Below, one piece after another: positions 14,992 through 24,161 of a DNA stretch of 26,926 nucleotides (within the stretch, counting starts at the first letter, position 1; each line of letters starts with the position of its first letter). Where the stretch lies: NCBI GenBank assembly GCA_964452575.1, contig CAYVMN010000033.1:1-26926 (forward strand). Reading direction: 5' to 3'. Both the position numbers and the translations under genes were made by a program. This stretch comes from CAYVMN01 sp964452575 (GTDB lineage Bacteria > Desulfobacterota > DSM-4660 > Desulfatiglandales > Desulfatiglandaceae). The notes under the pieces are model-generated. The model was not told the origin of the DNA. It did no database searches and saw nothing but the letters and a program-made list of their open reading frames with translations.

Positions 14992-16603
14992 CGCGACCAC
15001 GGGCCCTGACTCCAGGTCTTAACATATCCAGGACCGATCCCAGTTCACGGCAGCCTATCACACGAGCTACCAGGAAATACATGGCAATGCCGGCCAGGAG
15101 CAGGGCTCCCAGTTTTGTTGTCACACCCCAAGATCCGTCATTTGGATAGATGCTCAGCCACGTGGAATGTAAACAATAAATTCCAACACCCATTGAGGCG
15201 GCAGCTAGGATAGACTTCGACACCGAGACAAGGACCGCTCTCAACTTTCCAACAGGAACCTTCCTCTTGAAGAAAAAGACCAGGAGGCAAAACTGTAGCG
15301 ATGAGGCAAGCGACAGGGCAAGGGCAAGCCCGCCGTGCCTTAAAGGCCCCATGAATGCCAAGCTAAGGACCAGATTTGCCACTGCGGCAACAATTGCTAC
15401 CTTTACCGGGGTCTTTGTGTCCTGAAGTGCATAGAAGGCGGAAACCATCACCCTGATCCCGGAAAAGGCCCATAGGCCAACGGAGTAGAAAAACAATGCC
15501 TTGTTTGTCATTATGGTAGACTGGGAATCGAATGCCCCCCTTTCAAAGAAGACTCGAATTATTGGTTTTCCCAGGACGATCAGGCCGGCTACACAGGGTA
15601 GGGTGACAAAGAATACCAGGCGGAGGCTATAGCTCAGGGTGTCTTGGAACTCATCCAGGTCTTGCATTGCGGCCTGGGCCGAAAGAGACGGAAGGGCTGC
15701 AGTGCTAATGGCTATGGCAAAGATCCCTAAGGGGAATTGCACGAGACGGTCGGCATAGTAGAGCCACGAGACACTCCCCTGTGGGAGGAATGAGGCCAGA
15801 AGGGTCCCCATAAATTGGTTGAACTGGTAAACCGCAGAACCAACAATTGCCGGAAGCATGAGAAGCCCAATTCTCCTCACCGCAGGGTGATCAGGCTGCC
15901 AGAGGGGAAAAACCTTGAGGCCTTCCTTGAGGACCCATGGGATCTGAAGACCTACCTGTAAGATACCTCCAATCAGGACACCAAGGGCGACCCCCACAAT
16001 CGGCTGGGGACAGTGAGGCGAAATGAAATATGCGGCCCCTATTATACCGACGTTAAGAAAGATGGGTGCGGCCGCTGGGGCCCCAAAACGGCGCAAGGAG
16101 TTTAGGACACCCATAAAAAACGCAACCAGGCTAATGAAGAAGATATAGGGAAAGGTAATACGGGTCAGAAAAACCGTTAATTCGTACCTATCCCCTGAAC
16201 CCCCGAAGCCAAAGGCCTGGATCCTTACTATCCATGGCGATAAGAGAATTCCAAGGAGGGCCGAAACGGAAAGGACAAGCGCAAGAAGCGTCAGGATCGT
16301 CCTTGCCACGTCAAAGGCCTCTTTCCTGCCCTTTTGGGTCAAATATTCAGTAAATACAGGAATAAAGGCGATTGTCAGAGAGCCTTCCGCAAAAAGGCGT
16401 CTCAGTAGATTAGGGATTCGAAAGGCCACAAAAAACGCATCGGCCGACACGCCTGACCCAAAAAACCGAGCCAAAACCATGTCTCGGACAAGGCCCATGA
16501 CACGGCTTATGAGGGTGAAAAGACTCACTATCCCTGCTGCACGGCTGAGCCTGCTCTTCTCGGACTCAGGTGACGCTGAACTTTGCACAAAAACCCTTGA
16601 CAT
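14966..16603 (-). CDS. murJ: Lipid II flippase MurJ (MviN family)
   Basis: Moves lipid II, the peptidoglycan precursor, across the cytoplasmic membrane. The 545-residue polytopic protein shows the MurJ N-terminal signature SRVMGLVRDMVLARFFG followed by ADAFFVAFRIPNLLRRLFAEG, the substrate-cavity region with conserved arginines. About 14 hydrophobic helices fit the MOP exporter fold, including the QFPLGIFAIAISTAALPSLS region typical of the family. Start: ATG preceded by TTAAGG at 5 bases. Its 3' end overlaps the 3' end of the convergent radical SAM gene (14966-14991). It is divergent from rpsT, a common arrangement. Identity secure. Confidence 0.96.
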   Translation of the reverse strand: MSRVFVQSSASPESEKSRLSRAAGIVSLFTLISRVMGLVRDMVLARFFGSGVSADAFFVAFRIPNLLRRLFAEGSLTIAFIPVFTEYLTQKGRKEAFDVARTILTLLALVLSVSALLGILLSPWIVRIQAFGFGGSGDRYELTVFLTRITFPYIFFISLVAFFMGVLNSLRRFGAPAAAPIFLNVGIIGAAYFISPHCPQPIVGVALGVLIGGILQVGLQIPWVLKEGLKVFPLWQPDHPAVRRIGLLMLPAIVGSAVYQFNQFMGTLLASFLPQGSVSWLYYADRLVQFPLGIFAIAISTAALPSLSAQAAMQDLDEFQDTLSYSLRLVFFVTLPCVAGLIVLGKPIIRVFFERGAFDSQSTIMTNKALFFYSVGLWAFSGIRVMVSAFYALQDTKTPVKVAIVAAVANLVLSLAFMGPLRHGGLALALSLASSLQFCLLVFFFKRKVPVGKLRAVLVSVSKSILAAASMGVGIYCLHSTWLSIYPNDGSWGVTTKLGALLLAGIAMYFLVARVIGCRELGSVLDMLRPGVRARGRVNRRGEPA

Positions 16604-16628
16604 ACAAACCTTAAGTGTGTAAAAAGTG

Positions 16629-16657
16629 TTGAAATCGACTACGGAAGAGCTTTTATT
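16629..16657 (+). promoter_or_regulatory. Candidate rpsT promoter
   Basis: TTGAAA (16629-16634; 5/6) and TTTATT (16652-16657; 4/6) are 17 bases apart. The start site would be near 16664, leaving a leader of about 47 bases with an AGGAGG ribosome site. Confidence 0.4.
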
Positions 16658-16710
16658 TTAAGGTCTTGCGGGTCACAGGTGAATCTCTTAGGTGTCAAGG
16701 AGGTCCAGGT

Positions 16711-16980
16711 TTGGCGAACCACAAATCAGCCCTCAAGAGGGCTAGACAAGACAAGGCCAAAAGATTAAGGAAAAAGGGCCATAGGAGCAAGGTCAAGAAA
16801 GCTATTAAGGAGGTGAGGACCGCTATTGCCAGCAACTCTACGGATCAGGCAGAAAAAAAACTTGTAAGTGCTGTTTCTGCAATGCAAAAGACGGTGTCCA
16901 GGGGCGCTCTCCACAAAAACCAAGCCTCTCGAAAAATTTCCCGCTTAACACGCCAAATAAACAGGCTCAAAACATCCTAA
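16711..16980 (+). CDS. rpsT: 30S ribosomal protein S20
   Basis: Binds 16S rRNA early in small-subunit assembly. From the TTG at 16711 the product is 89 residues, the usual size, beginning ANHKSALKRARQDKAKR after the initiator, with the lysine/arginine-rich helical composition typical of S20 and a C-terminal NQASRKISRLTRQINRLK helix. An AAGGAGGT Shine-Dalgarno lies 7 bases upstream of TTG. A longer in-frame start at 16666 would add 15 residues with no homology and would place the Shine-Dalgarno inside the gene, so I reject it. The E. coli rpsT also starts with UUG, and the weak start is part of its autoregulation. Expressed alone, divergent from murJ; the stop is 8 bases from the holA stop. 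Confidence 0.96.
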   Translation: MANHKSALKRARQDKAKRLRKKGHRSKVKKAIKEVRTAIASNSTDQAEKKLVSAVSAMQKTVSRGALHKNQASRKISRLTRQINRLKTS

Positions 16981-16987
16981 AGGCGCA

Positions 16988-18001
16988 TCAACTGCATAGG
17001 GATATCACTGCATTCTCAAGGACTATTTGGGGCCGAGAGCCTGATTTTATGAGGTCATCGGCGCGATGCAGGATCTCAAATGCGCGTTCAAGGTCATCTC
17101 TGCTCCAGTTTTTTGCCTGCCGGACAAGCTTTTCCACTAAGAAAAGGGGTACCCCCGCCTTTCTTGCCACTTGGGGGGCATTTCCGCCCCCTTCGATAAC
17201 GGATTTGGTTTGCCACAATATGCGTACCTGGCGAACGAGCATCCCCAGTATCCCCAAAGATGACTGCCCGTCTCCCATTTCAAGAAACCTTTGCAGAACT
17301 GACATTGATTGGGCACAGCGCTTGAAAGATACCTGATCTACCAGCTCGAAGATGGCGTAAGTACGGCTGTGGATCGCCAGGGCCCTAGCCTCCGTGAGCC
17401 CCACCGCCATATTGCCGTGGCGAACATAGAGTTTTTCTAGCTCGGAATAAAGATCCATGAGCCGATTTCCCACGACCTGTTGGAGGTATAGGCAGGCCTC
17501 TCTATTGATATTCAGACCCATTTCTTTGGCCATTCTCATGATCCACGGCATCACCTGATTATCATATAGATTTCTGAAATTGACGGCCTTTTCGAGCTCC
17601 CTGAACTTCTTATAAAAGGCCTTCGTGAAGTCTGCCTTAGAAGAGACGAATATCAGGCATGTGGATTCAGCCGGATCTTCAAGATAGGGGACAAAGCCCC
17701 CGAGATCTGAAGCGGGGATGCCTTCGGTCCTTCTAACAATAACCAGCCTCTTGTGGGACATAAGGGGGAGAGTTCTTGCTGCATCAATAATCTTTCCTGT
17801 ATCGATCCTTTCTCCATTTCCTCCATAATAGATCTGGAGATTAAAGTCCCTTGCTTCTTCAGGGATAAGGGCCTGGCGAACACTGCTCAAGACCCTCTCC
17901 AGCAGAAATTCGTTTTCCCCATAAAAGAGATAAAAGGGTGATAATTGCCCATTTTCCAGTTGTTCCAGGATATCCTCGGGTCGCAGGTCCGGTTGCATCA
18001 A
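16988..18001 (-). CDS. holA: DNA polymerase III subunit delta
   Basis: Delta subunit of the clamp loader that opens the beta sliding clamp. The 337-residue product is the expected size. Its N-terminus carries the family pattern SPFYLFYGENEFLLERVL, followed by the degenerate AAA+ fold with LPLMSHKRLVIVRRTEG and no functional Walker A motif, as usual for delta. The C-terminal collar domain contains LGILGMLVRQVRILWQ and ends in LENAVISLCS. The start overlaps the end of lptE by 4 bases. The order leuS-lptE-holA is the standard one in Proteobacteria. It is the last gene of the long minus-strand cluster. Confidence 0.94.
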   Translation of the reverse strand: MMQPDLRPEDILEQLENGQLSPFYLFYGENEFLLERVLSSVRQALIPEEARDFNLQIYYGGNGERIDTGKIIDAARTLPLMSHKRLVIVRRTEGIPASDLGGFVPYLEDPAESTCLIFVSSKADFTKAFYKKFRELEKAVNFRNLYDNQVMPWIMRMAKEMGLNINREACLYLQQVVGNRLMDLYSELEKLYVRHGNMAVGLTEARALAIHSRTYAIFELVDQVSFKRCAQSMSVLQRFLEMGDGQSSLGILGMLVRQVRILWQTKSVIEGGGNAPQVARKAGVPLFLVEKLVRQAKNWSRDDLERAFEILHRADDLIKSGSRPQIVLENAVISLCS

Positions 18002-18564
18002 AATCTTTCCATGGTCTTCAGGTAGAGCCTCTGGGCAAAAAGCTTGGCAATAGTTTCGGTGGCCTTTCTTTGGTTATACCGGGTCTGGAGTGGATCTGTA
18101 GTTACACTAAATGTAGCCTTTTCTTCCATATTCTCGTCTGCCCAGACAACTTGTCCTGTGTTCCTGTTCAACAGTTTGGCATCCAGTTTGATGATAAGCC
18201 ATCGAGAACTGGTTACATCATAGTTATAGGTTTGACCCTGGATAGTCTCCTGGGTTGTCATGTAGGCCACTGGTTCAGTCCGAATCTCACGGACATGTCC
18301 GATCAAGACCGCTGTAGCCTCATCTCTTGAGGCCAACGGGATCTTCGAGCGACTCACAAACTCCCTCCGGATAACCTCGGTAAAGTCCCCTTCGAAGCCC
18401 AGAGAAGAAGAAGGGCTGGACATCAGAGGGATCGATAGGCCTTCTATCCGGAGCCCACCCATCGGACGGTCGGTTGCCTGAAGATGATACCCGCAACCGG
18501 ATATCGCCCAGAACATCAGAAGGAAACACAGATATAGCCACCTCTTGTCCTGCACCGGCACCAC
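17998..18564 (-). CDS. lptE: LPS-assembly lipoprotein LptE
   Basis: Outer-membrane lipoprotein that plugs and stabilises the LptD translocon for lipopolysaccharide insertion. The 188-residue precursor has a hydrophobic signal (about 9-21) and a lipobox ISGC with Cys24 as the lipidation site. The typical opening of the mature protein, CGYHLQ, follows. Near residue 60 is GDFTEVIRREFVSR, and further on alternating strands such as WLIIKLDAKLLNRNTGQVVW. It lies 28 bases after leuS and overlaps holA by 4 bases, the conserved leuS-lptE-holA context. Its presence shows a didermic, LPS-bearing envelope. Sequence similarity in this family is low, so context carries part of the call. Confidence 0.9.
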   Translation of the reverse strand: MVPVQDKRWLYLCFLLMFWAISGCGYHLQATDRPMGGLRIEGLSIPLMSSPSSSLGFEGDFTEVIRREFVSRSKIPLASRDEATAVLIGHVREIRTEPVAYMTTQETIQGQTYNYDVTSSRWLIIKLDAKLLNRNTGQVVWADENMEEKATFSVTTDPLQTRYNQRKATETIAKLFAQRLYLKTMERF

Positions 18565-18592
18565 TCCCTCCGAGCCCTCTGGGGCCTCGATC

Positions 18593-21169
18593 TTAGACCA
18601 CTAAATTGACCAGCTTTTTCTGAACTACAATAACCTTTTTGACCGTCTTTCCGTTGATGAAGCGCTTCACCCGCTCGTCAGCCAAGGCCTCGGCCTCGAT
18701 TTCTTTTTCAGCGTAAGAAACAGGCACCTCGATCCTGCTTCTCAACTTGCCGTTGACCTGCAGGACGACCACTCTCTTTTGCACCTTGAGCGCTTCGTGG
18801 CTAAATGCAGGCCATGGCCTCGTTATAAGGCTCTCCTCATTGCCGAGGATGCGCCACAATTCCTCGCAAATATGGGGCACTATGGGAGAAAGTAGTACCA
18901 CCGCAGACTCCACCCCCTTCCGAATCACTGAGCGTGCAATTTCATCCTTTGGCAATTCGCTATTCAAAAACTGATTAATTTCATTGACCAGTTCCATGAC
19001 TGCCGCAATGGCCGTATTGAAATGGAAGCGGTTTTCAACATCAGTCGTTACCTTCTTGATCGTTTGATGGGTCTTCCTGTGGAGGGCCTCCAGGGCCTCT
19101 GGCAGGTCCCCTTGTCCCCCATAGGAGGCAACACCCTTAAATTTCATGACATTGTCAGTAACCAGTCGCCATAGTCGATTCAAGAAACGGTATGACCCCT
19201 CCACCCCTTGATCGCTCCATTCCAGATCTCTATCAGGGGGAGAGGCAAACAGACAAAACATACGCAAGGTGTCGGCACCATATCGATCTATGAGCTCCTG
19301 GGGATCCACCACGTTCCTCTTGGACTTGGACATCTTTACGGTATTGCCCGTTATGACTGGAGTCCTGCACCGTGCGCACCGGCCGTCTTCGACTTCGAAG
19401 GGGTACAAAAGACCGTGCTTTTCACACTCTTGAGTCTCCTTACAGACCATTCCCTGGGTCAGCAGATTGGTAAAGGGTTCGTCCACCTTGAGATAGCCAA
19501 AGTCCCTCAACACCCTTGTATAAAAACGGGAATAAAGGAGGTGCAGGATGGCATGCTCAATGCCCCCGATATACTGATCCACAGGCATCCAATAATCGAC
19601 CCTCTTTGGATCTAACGGGCCTTTATCATAATCAGGGCAGGTATACCGGTCAAAATACCAGGAGGATTCCACAAAGGTATCCATAGTATCTGTTTCACGC
19701 CTGGCCTCTCCTTTACACTTGGGGCAGCTGGTTTCATAAAAGGATGGCTCAAATGGCAGAGGTGAGCCTCCATTTGGCCGCATATCCAGGTCTAGGGGGA
19801 GGACCACAGGTAGTTCACTCTCAGGGACCGGGACAGTTCCGCATCTCTCACAGTAGATAATCGGGATAGGCGCCCCCCAATAGCGTTGTCGTGAAATGCC
19901 CCAGTCCCTGATTCTGAAATTCTCGGTCTTATGACCCATGCCCTTTGATTCCAGATACTTCGCAATACTGTCCAGGGCCGCCATGTTTTCCTGGCCATCA
20001 AAAGGCCCGGAATTGACAAGGACCCCTTCAGCCTCATAGGCCTCTTTCATGGTCCGTTCGTCTAGATTTCCATCAGGGGGTTGAATGACTACCTTCAGTT
20101 TCAGGCCATATTTCTTTGCAAACTCGAAATCCCTCTGATCATGGGTGGGAACGGCCATGATAGCCCCGGTGCCATAATCAGACAGGACGAAGTTGGCCAC
20201 AAATATAGGAATCTTCTCCTCTGTCAAGGGGTTTATGCAGTATCTTCCGGTAAAGACCCCCTCCTTGACAGTAAAATCCGCGGTTCGCATGTAGGTGTCC
20301 ATCCTCAGGGTCTTTTCCACAAACTCCGCCACCTCTTTTTCCTGGGGCAGGCCCTTTACAACCTCTTTCACCATGGGATGTTCCGGGGCGAAGCAGAGAA
20401 AGGTCGCTCCATAAACTGTGTCCTGACGTGTGGTAAATACCTCGATGAGCTCCTTCGAACCCTCTAAGGGGAATCGGATGATGGCCCCATGGCTCTTGCC
20501 GATCCAGTTTTTCTGCATGGTCAGAACCCTCTCAGGCCACCCAGTAAGCCGTTCGCAGTAATCGAGGATCTCCTCGGCATAATCAGTTATCTTAAGGAAC
20601 CAGCTCTCCATTTCCTTTTTGGATACTTCCCTATCGCTATGTCGCCAGCACCGACCATCCTCTACCTGTTCATTGGCAAGGACGCTCTGGCAGCTCTCAC
20701 ACCAGTTGACGAGGGTCTTTTTCCTGTAAGCCAGGCCCTTCTTATACATCCTCACGAATATTAGCTGCTCCCAACGATAATACTCCGGATCACACGTGGA
20801 GAGCTCTCGGTCCCAGTCATAGCTAAAGCCCATCCTTCTAAGCTGCTTCTTCATGGCCGCTATGTTAGCAAAGGTCCACTTGGCGGGATGGGTGTTGTTC
20901 TCAATGGCCGCATTTTCCGCTGGCATCCCAAAGGCATCCCATCCCATAGGGTGCAAGACATTCTTCCCTCGCATCCTCATATATCTGGCTATCACATCGC
21001 CGATAGCATAATTGCGCACATGGCCGATATGGATCTTGCCGGAAGGATAAGGAAACATCTCCAAGAGGTAATATTTTTCTCTGGAAGGGTCTTCAACAGA
21101 CCTGAACAGGCCTTCCTTTTCCCAGTAAGCTTGCCACTTGGATTCCATTTTCTGAGGATCATACTTCAT
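18593..21169 (-). CDS. leuS: Leucyl-tRNA synthetase
   Basis: Charges tRNA(Leu) with leucine. The 858-residue class I synthetase has HIGH at 47-50 (SGKIHIGHVRNYAIGD) and KMSKS at 612-616 (NTVKMSKSKRN). Between them lies the CP1 editing domain with GTGAIMAVPTHDQRDFEFA, and a zinc-type segment with CXXC pairs (CERCGTVPVPESELPV, then CPKC). A second CEKH...CARC ribbon sits before KMSKS. The anticodon-binding and C-terminal domains are complete, ending VQKKLVNLVV. Starts 3 bases after the nusB stop, so it is cotranscribed with it. Identity certain. Confidence 0.98.
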   Translation of the reverse strand: MKYDPQKMESKWQAYWEKEGLFRSVEDPSREKYYLLEMFPYPSGKIHIGHVRNYAIGDVIARYMRMRGKNVLHPMGWDAFGMPAENAAIENNTHPAKWTFANIAAMKKQLRRMGFSYDWDRELSTCDPEYYRWEQLIFVRMYKKGLAYRKKTLVNWCESCQSVLANEQVEDGRCWRHSDREVSKKEMESWFLKITDYAEEILDYCERLTGWPERVLTMQKNWIGKSHGAIIRFPLEGSKELIEVFTTRQDTVYGATFLCFAPEHPMVKEVVKGLPQEKEVAEFVEKTLRMDTYMRTADFTVKEGVFTGRYCINPLTEEKIPIFVANFVLSDYGTGAIMAVPTHDQRDFEFAKKYGLKLKVVIQPPDGNLDERTMKEAYEAEGVLVNSGPFDGQENMAALDSIAKYLESKGMGHKTENFRIRDWGISRQRYWGAPIPIIYCERCGTVPVPESELPVVLPLDLDMRPNGGSPLPFEPSFYETSCPKCKGEARRETDTMDTFVESSWYFDRYTCPDYDKGPLDPKRVDYWMPVDQYIGGIEHAILHLLYSRFYTRVLRDFGYLKVDEPFTNLLTQGMVCKETQECEKHGLLYPFEVEDGRCARCRTPVITGNTVKMSKSKRNVVDPQELIDRYGADTLRMFCLFASPPDRDLEWSDQGVEGSYRFLNRLWRLVTDNVMKFKGVASYGGQGDLPEALEALHRKTHQTIKKVTTDVENRFHFNTAIAAVMELVNEINQFLNSELPKDEIARSVIRKGVESAVVLLSPIVPHICEELWRILGNEESLITRPWPAFSHEALKVQKRVVVLQVNGKLRSRIEVPVSYAEKEIEAEALADERVKRFINGKTVKKVIVVQKKLVNLVV

Positions 21170-21172
21170 AAC

Positions 21173-21625
21173 TTAAGACTCTCCACCAGCTTGGTGCTCC
21201 TTCTTTTTGAGCCGACCTTCCTCATACAGGGTGTTGTAAATATTGTCCAAGATTCCGTTAATAAAACCGCTGGAGTCTTCGGTACCAAACCTCTTGCCTA
21301 TTTCTACGGCTTCATCAATGGTGACCTTAGGGGGGATATCCTCCATATACAATATTTCAAAGGTTGCCATCCTAAGTATGGACCTGTCCACATAAGACAT
21401 CCGTTCAAGCCGCCAATTCTTAGATGCGCGAACGATCAGACTATCCAGTTCTGCCTTCCTATTACATACCCCCAACACCAGTTCCTTTGAAAAGGGCCTG
21501 ATTGACTTTACGGGATTAAAGTTCTCACATATCAGGCCGAACGCCTCCTCAGGGTCAGCGGGGTTGATCTCCAAGTGGAAGAGAACCTGAATAGCTAGTT
21601 CCCGGGCCCTTCGTCTTCTACCCAT
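21173..21625 (-). CDS. nusB: Transcription antitermination factor NusB
   Basis: RNA-binding factor that joins NusE (S10) in rRNA transcription antitermination complexes. From the ATG at 21625 the protein is 150 residues and starts MGRRRRARELAIQVLFHLE, the usual NusB arginine-rich opening. The C-terminal part contains RSILRMATFEILYMEDIPPK, followed by the family motif VTIDEAVEIGKRFGTEDSSGFINGILDNI. A TTG four codons upstream (21637) is possible but lacks a better ribosome site. It lies 88 bases after ribH and 3 bases before leuS. ribH-nusB adjacency is very widely conserved. Confidence 0.95.
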   Translation of the reverse strand: MGRRRRARELAIQVLFHLEINPADPEEAFGLICENFNPVKSIRPFSKELVLGVCNRKAELDSLIVRASKNWRLERMSYVDRSILRMATFEILYMEDIPPKVTIDEAVEIGKRFGTEDSSGFINGILDNIYNTLYEEGRLKKKEHQAGGES

Positions 21626-21713
21626 CCCTTCAAACAAATCTATAGATCTCTGAATAGACCATGTTTTCCGCCGTAAACCAGGATAACCGCTATTTGATGA
21701 GGACCAATCTCAG

Positions 21714-22181
21714 TTATTCCAAACCTTTAAGGACGTTGACCATCTCAATGGCAGCCATAGCGGCCTGATACCCCTTGTTCCCCGATTTTGACCCCGCACG
21801 TTCTATGGCCTGTTCCAGGGTGTCTGTGGTTAGGACCCCAAAGGTGACGGGAATATTGCTTTCCAGGGCAACGTTGGCTATCCCTTTTGAGACCTCAGCG
21901 GCCACATATTCGAAATGGGGTGTTGCACCCCTTATAACCGCTCCCAGGCAGATTACAGCATCATATCGACCGGACTGGGAAAGCCTTTTCGCAGCAAATG
22001 GGATCTCGAAGGCCCCAGGGACCTTTACAAGTAAGAGCTTTTTCTCATCGGCCCCATGACGCAGTAGGGCATCCATGGCCCCATCCACCAGCCTGGAAGA
22101 TATGAAATCGTTAAACCGGCTCATTATGATTGCAAACCGGAACCCTTCGGCTGAAAGCCTGCCTTCGATAGTATTGGGCAT
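21714..22181 (-). CDS. ribH: 6,7-dimethyl-8-ribityllumazine synthase
   Basis: Condenses the RibD product with 3,4-dihydroxybutanone 4-phosphate to give lumazine, the penultimate step of riboflavin synthesis; forms icosahedral or pentameric shells. From ATG 22181 the product is 155 residues. Visible motifs: FAIIMSRFNDFIS near the N-terminus (substrate site), PGAFEIPFAAKRL, the catalytic segment GAVIRGATPHFEYVAAEVSKGI with the conserved histidine, and FGVLTTDTLEQAIERAGSKSGNKG. A GTG two codons upstream (22187) is in frame, but GAGGGGG fits the ATG spacing better. 68 bases after ribBA. Confidence 0.97.
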   Translation of the reverse strand: MPNTIEGRLSAEGFRFAIIMSRFNDFISSRLVDGAMDALLRHGADEKKLLLVKVPGAFEIPFAAKRLSQSGRYDAVICLGAVIRGATPHFEYVAAEVSKGIANVALESNIPVTFGVLTTDTLEQAIERAGSKSGNKGYQAAMAAIEMVNVLKGLE

Positions 22182-22249
22182 ATCCACCCCCTCTTCAAAA
22201 ATACACTAGGTTATCCTTAAGGTGTGCATCGAGCGCCAGATCCCTGACC

Positions 22250-23458
22250 CTACCCCTCAAGCAGTTTCATCATGTGTCCCAGCTTTTGACACTTGGTTAA
22301 TAGATATTCTCGGTTTTCAGGCCTGGGCTCGCATTCAAGGGGAACCCTCCCTGTCACCTCTAGCCCGTAACCTTCCAGGCCAATGATTTTCTTGGGGTTA
22401 TTCGTCATCAGGCGCATCCTTCTGATTCCAAGGGCAACCAGAATCTGCGCTCCCACCCCGTAATTTCTGAGGTCAGCCCCGAATCCCAGCTCCTCATTCG
22501 CTTCAACCGTATCCATGCCTTTGTCCTGCAGCGAATAGGCCTTTAGCTTATTTGCAAGACCGATCCCCCTCCCCTCCTGTTGCAGATAGAGGATTACTCC
22601 CAATCCTTCGGCCTGAACAATTGCCATGGCCTTATGGAGTTGCTCACCGCAATCGCAGCGAAAGGAGCCAAATACGTCCCCCGTGAGACACCCGGAATGG
22701 ACCCTCACCAAGACCTCTTTTTCGGGATCAATTTCGCCCGTGACCAAGGCCAGGTGTTCATAATCATCGATATCGTTTGCAAAGGCAAATGCCTTAAACC
22801 GGCCATAAGGGGTTGGCAAGGTCGTTTCGGCCACCTTATGCACAAAAGACTCATAACGCATGCGATGCGCAATTACGTCAGCCACTGTAGCGATCTTAAG
22901 CCTATGCTTATGACTAAACTCCTCAAGGTCAGGCATCCTGGCCATAGTTCCGTCTTCTTTCATGATCTCACAGATCACGGCGGCCGGCTTGAGACCTGCG
23001 AGACGGGCAAGGTCCACGGATCCCTCTGTCTGACCGGTCCTGAATAAGACCCCTCCCCTTCTTGCCCTTATGGGAAAGACGTGTCCCGGGTGAACCAGAT
23101 CCTCGGGCCTGGCATCATCAGCCACTGCCGTCAAGACGGTGTGGGCCCTGTCTGCTGCCGATATGCCGGTTGTTACCCCATGGCGTGCCTCTATGGATAT
23201 GGTAAAGGCAGTCTTATAAGCTGAACGATTGTCATAGACCATTGGTGGAAGCTTCAGCCTTTCGACTATCTCGGGGCTCAAGGCGAGGCAGATAAGCCCT
23301 CGGCCATGCCTGGCCATGAAATTGATGGCCTGTGGTGTGACCTTTTCTGCTGCAATGGTAAGGTCCCCTTCGTTTTCCCTCCCCTCGTCGTCAACGAGGA
23401 TTGCCATCTTCCCTTGTCTCAGGTCTTCCAATACCTCTTCAATACTTGCAATTGCCAT
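22250..23458 (-). CDS. ribBA: Bifunctional 3,4-dihydroxy-2-butanone-4-phosphate synthase / GTP cyclohydrolase II
   Basis: Supplies both riboflavin precursors, from ribulose 5-phosphate and from GTP. About 402 residues from ATG 23458. The N-terminal RibB half (about 1-200) has DDEGRENEGDLTIAAE, GVTTGISAADRA, the VHPGHVFPI histidine motif and GSVDLARLAGL. The C-terminal RibA half has VRVHSGCLTGDVFGS followed by FRCDCGEQL, giving the zinc cysteines, then YLQQEGRGIGLANK and MTNNPKKI. Both active sites look intact. The ORF can be read from a TTG at 23470, but the ATG places the start one base after the ribE stop, the natural arrangement. Start has no strong Shine-Dalgarno, so coupling to ribE is likely. 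Confidence 0.97.
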   Translation of the reverse strand: MAIASIEEVLEDLRQGKMAILVDDEGRENEGDLTIAAEKVTPQAINFMARHGRGLICLALSPEIVERLKLPPMVYDNRSAYKTAFTISIEARHGVTTGISAADRAHTVLTAVADDARPEDLVHPGHVFPIRARRGGVLFRTGQTEGSVDLARLAGLKPAAVICEIMKEDGTMARMPDLEEFSHKHRLKIATVADVIAHRMRYESFVHKVAETTLPTPYGRFKAFAFANDIDDYEHLALVTGEIDPEKEVLVRVHSGCLTGDVFGSFRCDCGEQLHKAMAIVQAEGLGVILYLQQEGRGIGLANKLKAYSLQDKGMDTVEANEELGFGADLRNYGVGAQILVALGIRRMRLMTNNPKKIIGLEGYGLEVTGRVPLECEPRPENREYLLTKCQKLGHMMKLLEG

Positions 23459-23459
23459 A

Positions 23460-24119
23460 TTACTTACCAAATCCTTGCCTTATGAGCATCTCCAGTTCAA
23501 TTCCTGAGGACGTATCTTGTTGCCTTTGCCTAGCACCCAGAAAGAATTTCTCCACATACTTTCCGATCAAATCTGTCTCAATATTGACCAGATCTCCTAC
23601 TCTTTTCTTCAAAAGAGTCGTCTTCCTTCCGGTTTGGGGTACTATGTTTACCTCAAAGAATCTGTCTTCACGGCGATTGATGGTCAGGCTAACGCCGTCA
23701 ACCGCGATAGACCCCTTTTCGATGGTGTGCCTTGATAACTGCGGGGCAATCTCTATCCTCAAGAGCCAGGACCTTTGCCTAGGTTCTTTCTTGATGATCC
23801 TTCCGGTTCCGTCCACGTGCCCAGAGACCAGGTGTCCTCCCAATCGATCCATTAGGCGCAAGGCCCTCTCCAGGTTTACCTCGCCGCCCTCTCGAATAAG
23901 ACCTATAGTACTTCGTGAAATAGTCTCTCCAGAGACATCCATGGTATAGGCCCCTTCCTTGATCCCCGTCACCGTGAGACACACGCCGTCGACACAGATA
24001 CTGTCCCCTACCCTGCAATCGCTGAATTCAAAAAGGGGGATAACGGTCACTCTCATATCACCTTGAGCACGACGAACGTGTTTTATTTTACCAATCCCTT
24101 CTATCAAACCTGTAAACAT
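23460..24119 (-). CDS. ribE: Riboflavin synthase (alpha subunit)
   Basis: Dismutates two lumazine molecules to riboflavin. The 219-residue protein starts with the invariant MFTGLIEGIG and contains two lumazine-binding repeats, about 1-97 and 98-200. The first has ICVDGVCLTV and the second VSGHVDGTGRI with IAVDGVSLTI. This internal duplication is the family hallmark. The C-terminal tail after about residue 200 (FLGARQRQQDTSSGIE) is slightly long and polar. It lies 42 bases after ribD and ends one base before the ribBA ATG. No FMN riboswitch space exists before it. Confidence 0.97.
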   Translation of the reverse strand: MFTGLIEGIGKIKHVRRAQGDMRVTVIPLFEFSDCRVGDSICVDGVCLTVTGIKEGAYTMDVSGETISRSTIGLIREGGEVNLERALRLMDRLGGHLVSGHVDGTGRIIKKEPRQRSWLLRIEIAPQLSRHTIEKGSIAVDGVSLTINRREDRFFEVNIVPQTGRKTTLLKKRVGDLVNIETDLIGKYVEKFFLGARQRQQDTSSGIELEMLIRQGFGK

Positions 24120-24161
24120 CTCTAGCGACCGTTTTTAGTTTTCGCCTACTGACTAATGACA

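Noticed and set aside
16666..16710. Upstream start for ribosomal protein S20
   Set aside because: Adds 15 residues unlike any S20 and puts the AGGAGG inside the coding region.
23401..23949. 182-codon plus-strand frame opposite ribE/ribBA
   Set aside because: Both ribE and ribBA on the other strand are certain from motifs; serine/proline-rich shadow product.
24120..24161. Possible FMN riboswitch before the rib genes
   Set aside because: Gaps between rib genes are at most about 68 bases and ribD overlaps nrdR, leaving no space for the roughly 120-base RFN element.
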